Assembly (NCBI GenBank): GCA_017521605.1
Contig: JAFXCD010000093.1
Location: forward strand, 1 to 52,985
Direction: 5' to 3'
DNA length: 52,985 nt
Source of the DNA: Lachnospiraceae bacterium
Lineage (GTDB): Bacteria > Bacillota > Clostridia > Lachnospirales > Lachnospiraceae
The notes below the pieces were generated by a model. The model did not search any database, was not told the origin of the DNA, and saw only the letters and a list, made by a program, of their open reading frames with translations. Numbering within the stretch: the first letter of the stretch is position 1; every line of letters begins with the position of its first letter. Below, piece after piece: positions 24,526 to 34,104 of this stretch. A program made the translations under genes and the position numbers.

Positions 24526-25551
24526 ATGGAAAAGAAAAATATCGATTGGGGTAATCTGGGATTCGGATATGTACAGACAGATTACAGATATGTATCTAAT
24601 TATAAGAACGGTGAATGGGATGAAGGAACCATTACCACAGACCCTAATATTACATTAAATGAGTGTGCAGGTGTATTGCAGTATGCACAAACTATATTTG
24701 AAGGCTTAAAGGCATATACTACAGAGGATGGACATATTGTAACCTTCCGTCCTGATTTAAATGCAGAGCGTATGATGGCTTCTGCAGAAAGACTGGAGAT
24801 GCCTGTATTCCCTAAGGATAGATTTATTGATGCTGTTAATCAGGTGGTTACCGTAAATGAAGCATTTGTGCCTCCTTATGGAAGTGGTGCAACTTTATAC
24901 ATCAGACCTTATATGTTTGGTTCCAATCCTGTTATTGGTGTTAAGCCTGCGGACGAGTATCAGTTCCGTATTTTAACTACACCGGTAGGACCTTATTTCA
25001 AGGGTGGAGTGAAGCCTCTGACCATCCGTATCAGTGATTTTGACCGTGCAGCACCGAACGGTACCGGTCATATCAAGGCTGGTTTAAACTATGCTATGAG
25101 CCTTCATGCTATTGTAGATGCCCATAAGCAGGGATTTGATGAGAATATGTATTTGGATCCGGCAACCAGAACAAAAGTAGAGGAAACCGGTGGAGCAAAC
25201 TTCTTGTTTGTTACCAAGGATAACAAGGTAGTAACTCCTAAGTCTAACAGTATCTTACCTTCCATTACCCGTCGTTCCTTGATGATAGTTGCTAAGGAAT
25301 ACTTGGGATTGGAAGTGGAAGAAAGAGAAATCTATGTGGACGAGCTGAAGGATTTTGCAGAATGTGGTCTTTGTGGTACCGCAGCAGTAATCTCTCCTGT
25401 AGGAAAGATTGTAGATCATGGTAAGGAAATCTGTCTGCCTGCAGGTATGAGTGAAATGGGACCTGTCACCAAGAAGCTGTATGATACCTTAACCGGTATC
25501 CAGATGGGTCGTATCGAAGCTCCGGAAGGCTGGATTCATGTGATAAAGTAA
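24526..25551 (+). CDS. ilvE: Branched-chain amino acid aminotransferase
   Basis: 341 residues, class IV fold. Makes leucine, isoleucine and valine from their keto acids with glutamate, using PLP. The PLP lysine is Lys184 in GHIKAGLNYA. Other blocks: YAQTIFEGLKAY, TLYIRPYMFG, KVEETGGANFLFV and CGLCGTAAVISPV. Length matches the BCAT class II enzymes (about 340). A single gene between its own promoter and terminator, with a GGAGAC site before the start. Confidence 0.93.
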   Translation: MEKKNIDWGNLGFGYVQTDYRYVSNYKNGEWDEGTITTDPNITLNECAGVLQYAQTIFEGLKAYTTEDGHIVTFRPDLNAERMMASAERLEMPVFPKDRFIDAVNQVVTVNEAFVPPYGSGATLYIRPYMFGSNPVIGVKPADEYQFRILTTPVGPYFKGGVKPLTIRISDFDRAAPNGTGHIKAGLNYAMSLHAIVDAHKQGFDENMYLDPATRTKVEETGGANFLFVTKDNKVVTPKSNSILPSITRRSLMIVAKEYLGLEVEEREIYVDELKDFAECGLCGTAAVISPVGKIVDHGKEICLPAGMSEMGPVTKKLYDTLTGIQMGRIEAPEGWIHVIK

Positions 25552-25600
25552 GAAAAGCTTAAGAGTTTTATCATAGTCTGTATATAGACCAAATAAGCAT

Positions 25601-25642
25601 AAAGGTGTTATAATGCAAATAGTTGCATGTAGCACCTTTTTA
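25601..25642 (+). terminator. Intrinsic terminator after ilvE
   Basis: AAAGGTG pairs with CACCTTT, with an inner stem ATGCAA/TTGCAT, and five Ts follow. It ends just before the sbcD ribosome site. Confidence 0.8.
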
Positions 25643-25662
25643 GTTTGGGGAGGAGAATGGTT

Positions 25663-26799
25663 TTGAAGCTATTACACACCGCTGATTTGCATATTGGAAA
25701 GAAAATATTTGAACAATCCATGCTGGAAGAGCAGAAGCATATGTTACAGCAGATTTATGATATCGTGCTGGAAGAAATGGTAGATGCTGTACTCATAGCC
25801 GGGGATGTATATGACCGTTCCGTACCCTCCACGGAGGCAGTGGAGCTTTTAGATGATTTTCTGACTGCACTGATACAGGCAAGGGTGCCCGTGATACTAA
25901 TCAGTGGCAATCATGATTCTCCGGAGAGAGTGGGCTTTGCGGATAGGATTCTGGAAAAGCAGGGGTTGTATATTGCGTCAACCTATGAAGGGGAACTGAA
26001 GAAGGTGACCTTACAGGATGAATATGGAGAGGTATGTATCGTTTGTCTGCCTTTTGTAAAGCCGGCAGTGGCGGAGGGAAGGAATTGTGCAGAAGCAGTA
26101 GCCAATATTTTAGAGAAAGAGGGTGCGGATTTTGCACCGGACAAGCGTTACTGTTTGCTGACCCACTATTTTGTTACCGGAACTAATGGCGAAATCCCTC
26201 GGCTTTCGGAATCAGAAACTATGATAGATGTGGGTGGAATTGATAATGTGCCTGCTTATTTATTTGCAGAATTTGATTATGTGGCTTTGGGACATATCCA
26301 CAGGTACCAACAAATAGGTAAAGAACAGATTTACTATTCCGGCACCCCATTGAAATATTCTTTTTCTGAGGTCCATAGTGATAAGTCTGTAAATATAGTT
26401 GAATTAAAGGAGAAGGGACAAGTAGAGGTCAGGCGCAGTTTTTTGAAGCCCTTACACGAAATGCGTTGTATTAAAGGGAAGCTGCGTGATTTGATTGCAC
26501 CGGAGGTGGTTGGTGCCGCGGGAGTGTCAGCTGAGGATTATATTCAGGTTACTCTCACAGACAGGGAGGAATTGATTGATCCTATTGGGACCCTGCGAAG
26601 TGTGTATCCCAATACTTTACAGATACTGATGGAACGTAGTGTGGCTGAGGATGTGGAAAACATGGAAAGTCGTTTAAGAGAAGGTGCAAAGAGTGTGGAG
26701 CAGTTGTTTGAGCAGTTTTATGAATTGTTGACAGGGGAGGCGCTAAGTGAAAATCAGCGTCTCATAGTAAAGGAAACTCTGGAAGAAGAGGAGAGATAA
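25663..26799 (+). CDS. sbcD: Nuclease SbcCD subunit D
   Basis: 378 residues from TTG 25663. The frame runs to 25645, but GGGGAGGAG (25648-25655) is itself the ribosome site and too close to the ATG at 25657; TTG 25663 gives a 7-nt gap and the usual family start MKLLHTADLHIGK. Mn-dependent nuclease: metal motifs TADLHIG, AGDVYDR, SGNHDSPERVGF, LTHYF and LGHIHRYQ. Works with SbcC to cut hairpins and protein-blocked DNA ends. sbcC starts one base after its stop. Confidence 0.92.
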   Translation: MKLLHTADLHIGKKIFEQSMLEEQKHMLQQIYDIVLEEMVDAVLIAGDVYDRSVPSTEAVELLDDFLTALIQARVPVILISGNHDSPERVGFADRILEKQGLYIASTYEGELKKVTLQDEYGEVCIVCLPFVKPAVAEGRNCAEAVANILEKEGADFAPDKRYCLLTHYFVTGTNGEIPRLSESETMIDVGGIDNVPAYLFAEFDYVALGHIHRYQQIGKEQIYYSGTPLKYSFSEVHSDKSVNIVELKEKGQVEVRRSFLKPLHEMRCIKGKLRDLIAPEVVGAAGVSAEDYIQVTLTDREELIDPIGTLRSVYPNTLQILMERSVAEDVENMESRLREGAKSVEQLFEQFYELLTGEALSENQRLIVKETLEEEER

Positions 26800-26800
26800 T

Positions 26801-29464
26801 ATGAAACCACGAAAGCTGACTATTTGTGGCTGGGGTCCTTATAAGGACAAGGTAGAGGTGGATTTTGATAGATTTGAAGGCAGGGGTATTTTCTTAATAA
26901 CCGGTCCCACCGGTGCGGGAAAGACCACTATTTTTGATGCCATCAGTTATGCCTTGTACGGAGCTTTGAGTGGTGAAGTGCGTGACAAGGAGAAAAATAG
27001 TGTCAGAAGTGATTTTGCAGATGCAGACACACCTACCTATGTAGAGCTGAATATGGTGCATGATGGTAAGGAGTATCGGATTCGCAGAAATCCGGAGTAT
27101 TTACGTCCCAAGAAGCGTCAGGGCGGAGAAAAGGCTTTTACCAAGGAAAAGGAGAATGCAGTGCTTTTGCTGCCGGAGGATAAGGTGATTGAGGGTACAA
27201 AGGAGGTCAATGCATATATCAGGGATTTATTGGTGTTGGATCATGCTCAGTTTAAGCAATTATCCATGATTGCCCAGGGAGAGTTTGCCCGTCTGTTGAC
27301 TGCACCTCCCAAGGATAAGACTAAGATATTCAGAGAGATTTTCGGAACCGGTATTTATGAACGGTTTACCACAGCCTTGGGTATAAAAGCAAAGAAGTAT
27401 TATGCCCTGATAATGGAGCAGAAGAATAAGCTGGAAGAGGATATTCGTTTGCTTATGTTAGGTGTGCAGGAGGCTGATTTGTCTCAGGAAAGTAAGACCC
27501 AGTTTCAGGAGCTTATTGAGGCAAAATACTGGAATCATGATATGATACAGCAGTGTCTGGAGGATATGAAGAAGCAGGCGGTGGAAGCCGGAAAAGAACG
27601 GCAAAATGCCTTTGAAGAAATAGAGGAAAAACTGGAAAAGGAAACTACTTATTTAACCAGAGTACAAGAGGAGAACAAGTTGGTTCTTCAGCTTAGGAAT
27701 GCTTTGCGCATCAGGGAAGAGTTGCTATCTTGTGAGGAAGAATATGCCCGGAAGGAATTGCAATATCAAAGTGCAGTCAATGCCGGATGGGTAGAGAGTA
27801 GTGATGTTAAGCAGGAGCAGGAAAAGAGAGTTTTGGCGAACCTGACGAAAGAAATAGATAAACTACATGTAGAATTGCAGGAATATAAAGAAAAAAATAA
27901 TAAACTCTTACCATTCTGGGAGAAGAGAGAGGAAATTAAGGAATTAATAGATGTTTTAGTGGTATGGGAAAGTAGTGAATCACAGCTGAAACAGTTGAGT
28001 GTCAAACTTACAGAAAGAAATAAGTCTTTGGTAGAAAAGAAGAATGACTATGAGAAAAAAGAAAAAATCAGTGTACAGAAGAAGGCACTTTACGATGGGG
28101 TTGTTTTGAATCAAAGAAGAGCAGCCATCGGGCTGGCAGCAACCATGCTGGTACAGGGAGAACCCTGCCCTGTATGCGGTTCTAAGGAGCATCCATGTCC
28201 TGCGACTTTGGAAACACAGGTGTTATCTGACCAGGAGCTGGAAGCCTGTAAGCTGGACTATGAAGAGAAGGAAAAGGAAACCTCAGAAGCTTATCGACAG
28301 GTAGTGGTTTTGCAGACTCAATTGAAGGAGCTGGAAGAACGGATGGAGGAATTGGGAAAAGAACGAAGTCTTGTATCAGCTAAGTTATCAGAAGTAAAGG
28401 ATGATATTTGTCGGGAATATTTAAAGTTCGGCTCTAAGCAGGCCAACCATATCTGGCAGGAAAACAGTGAAACCATGCAAAGGTTGCAGACCCTTCAAAA
28501 GGAGAAGGAACAACGACTGAAACAACTTCTTTGTGAGAGAGAGGAACAGGAACAAAGGGCAGCAGAATCTGCTTCCGTATTCGCAAAAACATTATTACAG
28601 TACGGTTTTGCAAGGGAAGAGGAATATAGAGAAGCTTTTTTGGATAAGCAACAAAGGGAAGGTTTAAAAAATGAACTGGATGATTATCGTCAGAAAAAGG
28701 TGGCTAACAGGGAATTGGTAGAGCATCTGCAGGGCACCATTAAGGAAGATGTGATGGTGGATTTAGAACCGGTAATACAGCGAATTGGAGAGTATAAACA
28801 GGAGAAGGCGGTAATTTTACAGAAATTAAAGAGGTGGGAGCAATTAATTAGTGAATTAAAGAAAACCCAAAAGCTTTGCAAAGAAAAACTGACTAAAATT
28901 GAGGAACAGAGCAAAGAATATGGAGAGATTAAGGAGCTGGAAAATATTGCATCCGGTAACAATGCTAAGAAATTGGTATTTGAGCAGTATGTTTTAGCAG
29001 GGTATTTTGAAGAGATTTTGTTGGCGGCCAATGTGCGTTTTCGTAAGATGACTTCAGGCAGGTATGAAATGCATCGAACCAAGGAAGTGGGGGATGGTCG
29101 TGTAAAGGATAATCTGGAGATTGAGGTGATGGATTTTTATACCGGTAAATATCGTTCCATTCGTACCCTTTCCGGCGGAGAATCCTTTAAGGCTTCTCTG
29201 TCTCTGGCGTTGGGACTAAGCGATGTGATACAGGCTATGAGCGGAGGTATAAAGGTGGATACTCTTTTTATTGACGAAGGCTTTGGAGCACTGGATAGTG
29301 AGTCTTTGGACCAGGCCTGCGCTACCCTGATGGGACTGGTGGAAACAGAGAGGATGATTGGCATCATTTCTCATGTAGCGGAGCTTCGGGAGAGAATCAG
29401 TAAGCAGATAGTGATTGAAAGAAAAGGTAGTGGAAGTACATTAAAAGTCGTGGAGGGACTATGA
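26801..29464 (+). CDS. sbcC: Nuclease SbcCD subunit C
   Basis: 887 residues, an SMC-like ATPase. Walker A GPTGAGKTTIFDAIS near the N-terminus; two long coiled coils (about 190-435 and 490-740) joined at the zinc hook CPVCGSKEHPCP (about residue 456); C-terminal signature TLSGGESFKASLSLALGL and Walker B DTLFIDEGFGALD. Length is in the normal range for clostridial forms. Its last four bases overlap the next gene (ATGA), giving tight coupling. Confidence 0.93.
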   Translation: MKPRKLTICGWGPYKDKVEVDFDRFEGRGIFLITGPTGAGKTTIFDAISYALYGALSGEVRDKEKNSVRSDFADADTPTYVELNMVHDGKEYRIRRNPEYLRPKKRQGGEKAFTKEKENAVLLLPEDKVIEGTKEVNAYIRDLLVLDHAQFKQLSMIAQGEFARLLTAPPKDKTKIFREIFGTGIYERFTTALGIKAKKYYALIMEQKNKLEEDIRLLMLGVQEADLSQESKTQFQELIEAKYWNHDMIQQCLEDMKKQAVEAGKERQNAFEEIEEKLEKETTYLTRVQEENKLVLQLRNALRIREELLSCEEEYARKELQYQSAVNAGWVESSDVKQEQEKRVLANLTKEIDKLHVELQEYKEKNNKLLPFWEKREEIKELIDVLVVWESSESQLKQLSVKLTERNKSLVEKKNDYEKKEKISVQKKALYDGVVLNQRRAAIGLAATMLVQGEPCPVCGSKEHPCPATLETQVLSDQELEACKLDYEEKEKETSEAYRQVVVLQTQLKELEERMEELGKERSLVSAKLSEVKDDICREYLKFGSKQANHIWQENSETMQRLQTLQKEKEQRLKQLLCEREEQEQRAAESASVFAKTLLQYGFAREEEYREAFLDKQQREGLKNELDDYRQKKVANRELVEHLQGTIKEDVMVDLEPVIQRIGEYKQEKAVILQKLKRWEQLISELKKTQKLCKEKLTKIEEQSKEYGEIKELENIASGNNAKKLVFEQYVLAGYFEEILLAANVRFRKMTSGRYEMHRTKEVGDGRVKDNLEIEVMDFYTGKYRSIRTLSGGESFKASLSLALGLSDVIQAMSGGIKVDTLFIDEGFGALDSESLDQACATLMGLVETERMIGIISHVAELRERISKQIVIERKGSGSTLKVVEGL

Positions 29465-30525
29465 AAAAAAGAGGATTAATAAAAGTCGGCATGATGCTGA
29501 TTTGTGTTTTGCTGACAGGCTGTATGGGAGGCTGTAAGGATTTGGACAGAGGAAAGGTGGTTTTTACCACATCCCTTGCCAAGGATGAGCTGTTTCGAAT
29601 TGATCAGGTGTCCTGTACTTTGCCGGAATATATGTTGTATCTGGTGAATACCCAGAATAAATATGAGGAGATATTTGGAAAAGAAATCTGGCAGGTATCT
29701 TTTGAAGGTATTACGCTGGAGGATAATGTAAAGGATAATGTGCTGGCTAAGATTGCGCGGATGAAATCCGTATATCTGTTGGCGTTGCAGAAGGAGATTA
29801 CGCTTACTGAACAAGAGGAAAAGCATTTACAGGAAGCGGCAAAAAAGTATTTTAGCAGTCTTTCCAAGGTGGAAGTGGAAGCAATGGGTGTGACAGAGGA
29901 AGTAGTACTGCAGTTGTACAGAGAGAATGCTTTGGCAGATAAGGTGTATCATGAGATTATAGCAGGTGTAAATCCGGAAATAAGTGATGATGAAGCAAGA
30001 ACTGTTACAGTAGAACAGATTTTTTTGCGAACAGGTACCATGGATTCGGAAGGAAATGTGATTACTTATTCAGAAGTCATGAAAGCAGAGGCTTTGGATA
30101 AAATGAATTCTTTTAGAGAATTGGCAATATCCGGTGAGCAAGGCTTTACAGAACTAGCAGGAAGATATAGTGAGGAAGAAAATATTAGGATTTCCTTGAA
30201 AAAGGGAGAAGGAGATGCTGTGTTGGAAAAGGTGATATTCAGTTTGCAGACTGATGAAATCAGTGAAGTAATTGAAACACAGCAAGGGTATTATTTGTTG
30301 AAATGTATCAGTACCTTTGATAAGGCTCAGACAGATGCCAATAAGCTGGTACTGATTGAGAAACGTAAAAATGAAGCTTTCAGTAAGGAATATGATACTT
30401 TTGTGGAGAAGCTGGCCAGAAAATTGAATGAAAAGCTTTGGCAGAAAATTAATTTGAATCAGACTCCCGGTGTGAACACCAAAAGCTTCTTTGAGGTATA
30501 TGAGGAGTGTTTAGAAAATTTTTAG
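29461..30525 (+). CDS. PrsA-like peptidyl-prolyl isomerase lipoprotein
   Basis: 354 residues; the ATG overlaps the sbcC stop by 4 nt. Lipoprotein signal with LLTGC (Cys at about 21), so it sits on the outer face of the membrane. An N-terminal helical chaperone region (SurA/PrsA type, about 40-170) leads to a parvulin-like domain (about 180-285) starting VTVEQIFLRTG and holding FTELAGRYSEEE and VIETQQGYYLLKCIS. Helps fold exported proteins. Several parvulin catalytic residues look degenerate, so it may be chiefly a chaperone. Coupling to a DNA-repair pair is odd and may be only genomic economy. Confidence 0.8.
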   Translation: MKKRGLIKVGMMLICVLLTGCMGGCKDLDRGKVVFTTSLAKDELFRIDQVSCTLPEYMLYLVNTQNKYEEIFGKEIWQVSFEGITLEDNVKDNVLAKIARMKSVYLLALQKEITLTEQEEKHLQEAAKKYFSSLSKVEVEAMGVTEEVVLQLYRENALADKVYHEIIAGVNPEISDDEARTVTVEQIFLRTGTMDSEGNVITYSEVMKAEALDKMNSFRELAISGEQGFTELAGRYSEEENIRISLKKGEGDAVLEKVIFSLQTDEISEVIETQQGYYLLKCISTFDKAQTDANKLVLIEKRKNEAFSKEYDTFVEKLARKLNEKLWQKINLNQTPGVNTKSFFEVYEECLENF

Positions 30526-30578
30526 AATTCTGAAGGAGTCCTGGAAAGCATTGTAAAATAGTGGTTTGCAGAAAATTA

Positions 30579-30605
30579 TTAGCACTCACATGTTGCGAGT
30601 GCTAA
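30579..30605 (+). promoter_or_regulatory. CIRCE element (HrcA operator)
   Basis: TTAGCACTC, 9 bases, GAGTGCTAA: an exact match to the CIRCE consensus arms and spacing. It lies 7 nt upstream of the htpG -35 box. Confidence 0.95.
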
Positions 30606-30612
30606 TTTGCTC

Positions 30613-30639
30613 TTGACATTTCAAAGAGAGGGTTATAAA
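30613..30639 (+). promoter_or_regulatory. htpG promoter
   Basis: TTGACA (30613-30618), a short 15-nt spacer, TATAAA (30634-30639). The short spacing suggests modest basal strength; HrcA bound at the adjacent CIRCE would block it. Confidence 0.65.
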
Positions 30640-30704
30640 CTTGTGGTTAGTGAGAAATCCTTGGAGGATTTCCGTAAAAAGAAACAAGAAAAGGAAGTGA
30701 TTTT

Positions 30705-32744
30705 ATGGCAGTAAGAAGCGGTAGTCTGTCAATTAACAGTGAAAACATTTTTCCCATTATTAAGAAGTGGTTATATTCTGACCACGATATTTTCTACAGA
30801 GAGTTAATCTCCAATGGTTGCGATGCGGTAACCAAGCTTAAGAAGCTGGATATGATGGGTGAGTATACCTTGCCGGATGGTTATCAGGGCAAGATAGAGG
30901 TAGTGGTTGACCCTCAGAAAAAGACATTGACCTTTACAGATAATGGTTTGGGTATGACTGCGGATGAAGTAGATGAATATATTAACCAGATTGCTTTTTC
31001 CGGAGCTACTGATTTTATTGAAAAGTATAAAGATAAGAGTAATTCAGACCAGATTATCGGTCATTTTGGTTTGGGCTTTTATTCTGCATTTATGGTAGCA
31101 AATGAAGTGCATATTGATACCCTTTCTTATCAGAAGGGGGCAAAGCCGGTACATTGGGAATGTGATGGTGGCACAGAGTTTACTATGGAAGATGGGGATA
31201 AGACAGAGATTGGTACCACAATTACTCTGTTTTTGAATGAAGACAGCTTGAAATTCTGTAATGAGTATGAAGCACGGGAAGTAATTAAAAAGTATTGCTC
31301 CTTTATGCCCACAGCCATTTATTTGTCTAAGGCAAACAATACCGATACACAGACTATTTCTACAGAGGAGAAGCTGGATACTGACGAAGTGGTAGAGGTA
31401 ATCAAGCCGGAGAAGGAAGAAGATGGCGAAAAGCTGAAAATCAAGAAACGTCCTGAGCTTATGAACGAAACCAGACCTCTTTGGACGAAGCATCCTAATG
31501 AATGCACCAGAGAAGAATATCTGGAATTTTACCGTAAGGTATTTCAGGATTATAAGGAGCCTTTGTTCTGGATTCATTTGAACATGGACTATCCTTTTAA
31601 CTTGAAAGGTATTTTATATTTCCCTAAAATTAATATGGAGTATGAGTCTATTGAAGGAACCATTAAGCTTTATAACAACCAGGTATTTATAGCAGACAAT
31701 ATCAAGGAAGTTATACCGGAATTCTTGCTTTTATTAAAGGGTGTTATTGATTGCCCTGATTTACCGTTGAATGTTTCCAGAAGTGCATTACAGAACGATG
31801 GTTTTGTAAAGAAGATTTCTGAGTATATTACAAAGAAGGTGGCAGACAAGCTTTCCGGTATGTGTAAAACCGAGAAGGAAGAGTATGATAAGTACTGGGA
31901 TGATATCAGTCCCTTCATCAAGTACGGTTGCTTGAGAGATGATAAATTCTGTGAAAAAATGACCAACTACATTTTGTTCAAGAATTTGGAGGGCAAGTAT
32001 CTGACTCTGCCGGAGTGTCTGGAAATCAAGCCTTTGGATGAAACAGAAGAGGCAGTGGATGAGAATGGTGCAGCAGTAGAGGCAGAAGTAGTAAATGAAG
32101 ATTTGGATGCTGAGGATACAGAAGAGAAGAAGGAAAAGGTTATTTACTATGTAACCGATGAAAAGCAGCAGGGGCAGTATATTGATATGTTCAAGGCTGC
32201 TAAGATGGATGCAGTGATTCTGACTCATAATATTGACCAGCCCTTTGTTTCACAGTTAGAAGCCAAGAACGAAGGAATTAAGTTCCAGAGAATCGATGCA
32301 GATTTAACAGATGTGTTTAAGGCAAGGACTTCTAAGAAGGCTGAGAAGGAGCTGGAAGAGCAAGCAGCTTCTTTGCTGGAGATAATGAAGAAGGCTCTGA
32401 AGAATGACAAGTTGAATTTGAAACTACAGAAGTTAAAGAATAAGAAAATTGCTTCTGTGATTACCCTGTCCGAAGAAAGCAGACGTATGCAGGATATGAT
32501 GAAGATGTATTCTATGCCGGGCATGGATATGAGTGCTTTTGGTGCAGAGGGTGAAACTCTGGTATTGAATGCCAACCATCCTTTGGTAGAGTATGTAGTG
32601 GCAAATCAGGAAAGTGAAAATACCAAGATGATTTGTGAGCAGCTCTATGATTTGGCAAAGTTACAGCATGAGCCTCTTGCTCCGGAAGCTATGAGCAAGT
32701 TTATTGCAAGAAGTAATGAGATTATGATGTTGTTGACGAGATAA
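30705..32744 (+). CDS. htpG: Hsp90-family chaperone HtpG
   Basis: 679 residues, AGGAAG site. N-terminal GHKL ATPase: ELISNGCDAVTKLK (N box), DNGLGMTADE (G1), and GHFGLGFYSAFMV (G2), with lid residues between. The middle domain contains the conserved arginine loop LPLNVSRSALQ. A charged acidic insertion at about residues 450-475 (EETEEAVDENGAAVEAEV in part) precedes the C-terminal dimerisation domain. Slightly longer than E. coli HtpG because of that insertion. ATP-dependent protein folding in the cytoplasm. Transcribed alone, controlled by CIRCE. Confidence 0.94.
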   Translation: MAVRSGSLSINSENIFPIIKKWLYSDHDIFYRELISNGCDAVTKLKKLDMMGEYTLPDGYQGKIEVVVDPQKKTLTFTDNGLGMTADEVDEYINQIAFSGATDFIEKYKDKSNSDQIIGHFGLGFYSAFMVANEVHIDTLSYQKGAKPVHWECDGGTEFTMEDGDKTEIGTTITLFLNEDSLKFCNEYEAREVIKKYCSFMPTAIYLSKANNTDTQTISTEEKLDTDEVVEVIKPEKEEDGEKLKIKKRPELMNETRPLWTKHPNECTREEYLEFYRKVFQDYKEPLFWIHLNMDYPFNLKGILYFPKINMEYESIEGTIKLYNNQVFIADNIKEVIPEFLLLLKGVIDCPDLPLNVSRSALQNDGFVKKISEYITKKVADKLSGMCKTEKEEYDKYWDDISPFIKYGCLRDDKFCEKMTNYILFKNLEGKYLTLPECLEIKPLDETEEAVDENGAAVEAEVVNEDLDAEDTEEKKEKVIYYVTDEKQQGQYIDMFKAAKMDAVILTHNIDQPFVSQLEAKNEGIKFQRIDADLTDVFKARTSKKAEKELEEQAASLLEIMKKALKNDKLNLKLQKLKNKKIASVITLSEESRRMQDMMKMYSMPGMDMSAFGAEGETLVLNANHPLVEYVVANQESENTKMICEQLYDLAKLQHEPLAPEAMSKFIARSNEIMMLLTR

Positions 32745-32754
32745 GAAAAATGCG

Positions 32755-32780
32755 ACGCCCGGGTGTGAGCCCGGGCGTTT
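32755..32780 (+). terminator. GC-rich hairpin after htpG
   Basis: Perfect 9-bp stem ACGCCCGGG (32755-32763) with CCCGGGCGT (32770-32778), loop TGTGAG. The T tract is only three bases, so termination may be partial. Confidence 0.6.
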
Positions 32781-32840
32781 GGTGTCATAGTAAGGGTAAA
32801 TTGCATATAATATCCGTAAAGGCCCTTTAAAGGAAAACTT

Positions 32841-34085
32841 ATGGACATCAATAACATACAATCTTTTGGAAGACTTAGAATTAGTGTTATATCCGGTGGG
32901 GAGCTACGTCCTATTGCAGGGGCGCAGGTTACGATAGCGTATACGGAAGAGCCTTCTCAGCCTGTTTTTACGGGAACTACGGATATTTCAGGGGAGACGG
33001 AGGAAATACTATTGACAGCCCCTGATTTCGGATTTTCTCAGGAACCTTCAGAAATCCAGCCATATACAGATTATAATATTACGGTAGAAGCAGAAGGGTA
33101 CGAGCCGGCATTGGTCAGTGGTACAGAAATTTTGCCGGACAGATTGGCGTTACAGCAGATACGTTTGATACCTATGGAACGTACGGAAGAAGAGCAGATT
33201 GTGGTGATTCCGGTGCATACTCTGTTTGGAGATTATCCCCCTAAGCTTCCTGAAGATGAAATAAAGCCCATGGCAGAAACCGGTGAAATTGTCTTAAGCC
33301 GGGTAGTGATACCGGAATATGTGATTGTGCATGATGGTCTGCCATCCGACAACACAGTACAAAACTATTGGGTGCGGTACAAGGATTATATCAAGAACGT
33401 GGCTTCTTGTGAAATATATGCTACCTGGCCGGAGGCGGCACTGTATGCTAATATATTGGCAATTATGTCCTTTACGCTAAACAGAGTGTATACAGAATGG
33501 TACCGAAATCAGGGTAGGGATTTTACTATCACATCGTCTACTGCTTATGATCAGAAGTGGATTTATGGCAGAAATATTTATGAGAATATTGATCAGTTGG
33601 TGGATAATGTATTTGCAAATTATTTATCCAGACCGGGGGTACGACAGCCTATTCTGACGGCATATTGTGACGGAGACAGAGTGCAATGCAGTGGGTTGAG
33701 TCAGTGGGGTTCCAGAGATTTGGCTGAACAGGGATATACTGCTATAGAGATATTGCGCTATTACTATGGGAATGATTTGTATATTAATACAGCAGAGGTG
33801 ATTTCCGGCGTACCTTCCTCATATCCCGGATATAGTCTGACCATCGGAGCTTCAGGAGATAAGGTACGCCAGTTGCAAAATCAGTTGAACAGAATTGCCC
33901 GCAATTATCCGGCAATTCCAACAGTAACCGCAGATGGTATTTACGGACCGGCCACTGCCGAGGCGGTAAGAGTATTCCAAAGAGTGTTTAATCTGCCTCA
34001 AACAGGAGTGACAGATTATGCAACCTGGTATGAAATCAGTGATATCTACGTGGGAGTCAGCCGTATTGCTGAGCCCGGTCAGTAG
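32841..34085 (+). CDS. SpoIID-like domain protein with carboxypeptidase-regulatory and PG-binding domains
   Basis: 414 residues, no signal peptide. N-terminal beta-sandwich of the carboxypeptidase-regulatory type (about 10-115: ISVISGGELRPIAGAQVTI). The middle (about 150-325) follows the SpoIID/LytB pattern, including WPEAALYANILAIMSFTLNR and GLSQWGSRDLAEQGY, then ILRYYYGNDL. The C-terminal ~60 residues (345-400) are a PG_binding_1 domain (GDKVRQLQNQLNRIA, then DGIYGPATAEAVRVFQ). Together these suggest a protein that attaches to peptidoglycan during sporulation or wall remodelling. The order of domains resembles spore coat or cortex proteins of Lachnospiraceae; the role is inferred. Confidence 0.78.
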   Translation: MDINNIQSFGRLRISVISGGELRPIAGAQVTIAYTEEPSQPVFTGTTDISGETEEILLTAPDFGFSQEPSEIQPYTDYNITVEAEGYEPALVSGTEILPDRLALQQIRLIPMERTEEEQIVVIPVHTLFGDYPPKLPEDEIKPMAETGEIVLSRVVIPEYVIVHDGLPSDNTVQNYWVRYKDYIKNVASCEIYATWPEAALYANILAIMSFTLNRVYTEWYRNQGRDFTITSSTAYDQKWIYGRNIYENIDQLVDNVFANYLSRPGVRQPILTAYCDGDRVQCSGLSQWGSRDLAEQGYTAIEILRYYYGNDLYINTAEVISGVPSSYPGYSLTIGASGDKVRQLQNQLNRIARNYPAIPTVTADGIYGPATAEAVRVFQRVFNLPQTGVTDYATWYEISDIYVGVSRIAEPGQ

Positions 34086-34104
34086 GGAAATGGATGGTTG
34101 GCTG

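Noticed and set aside
31044-31577. Long minus-strand ORF inside htpG
   Set aside because: Antisense shadow of a well-conserved gene; biased third-position complement, no promoter or ribosome site.
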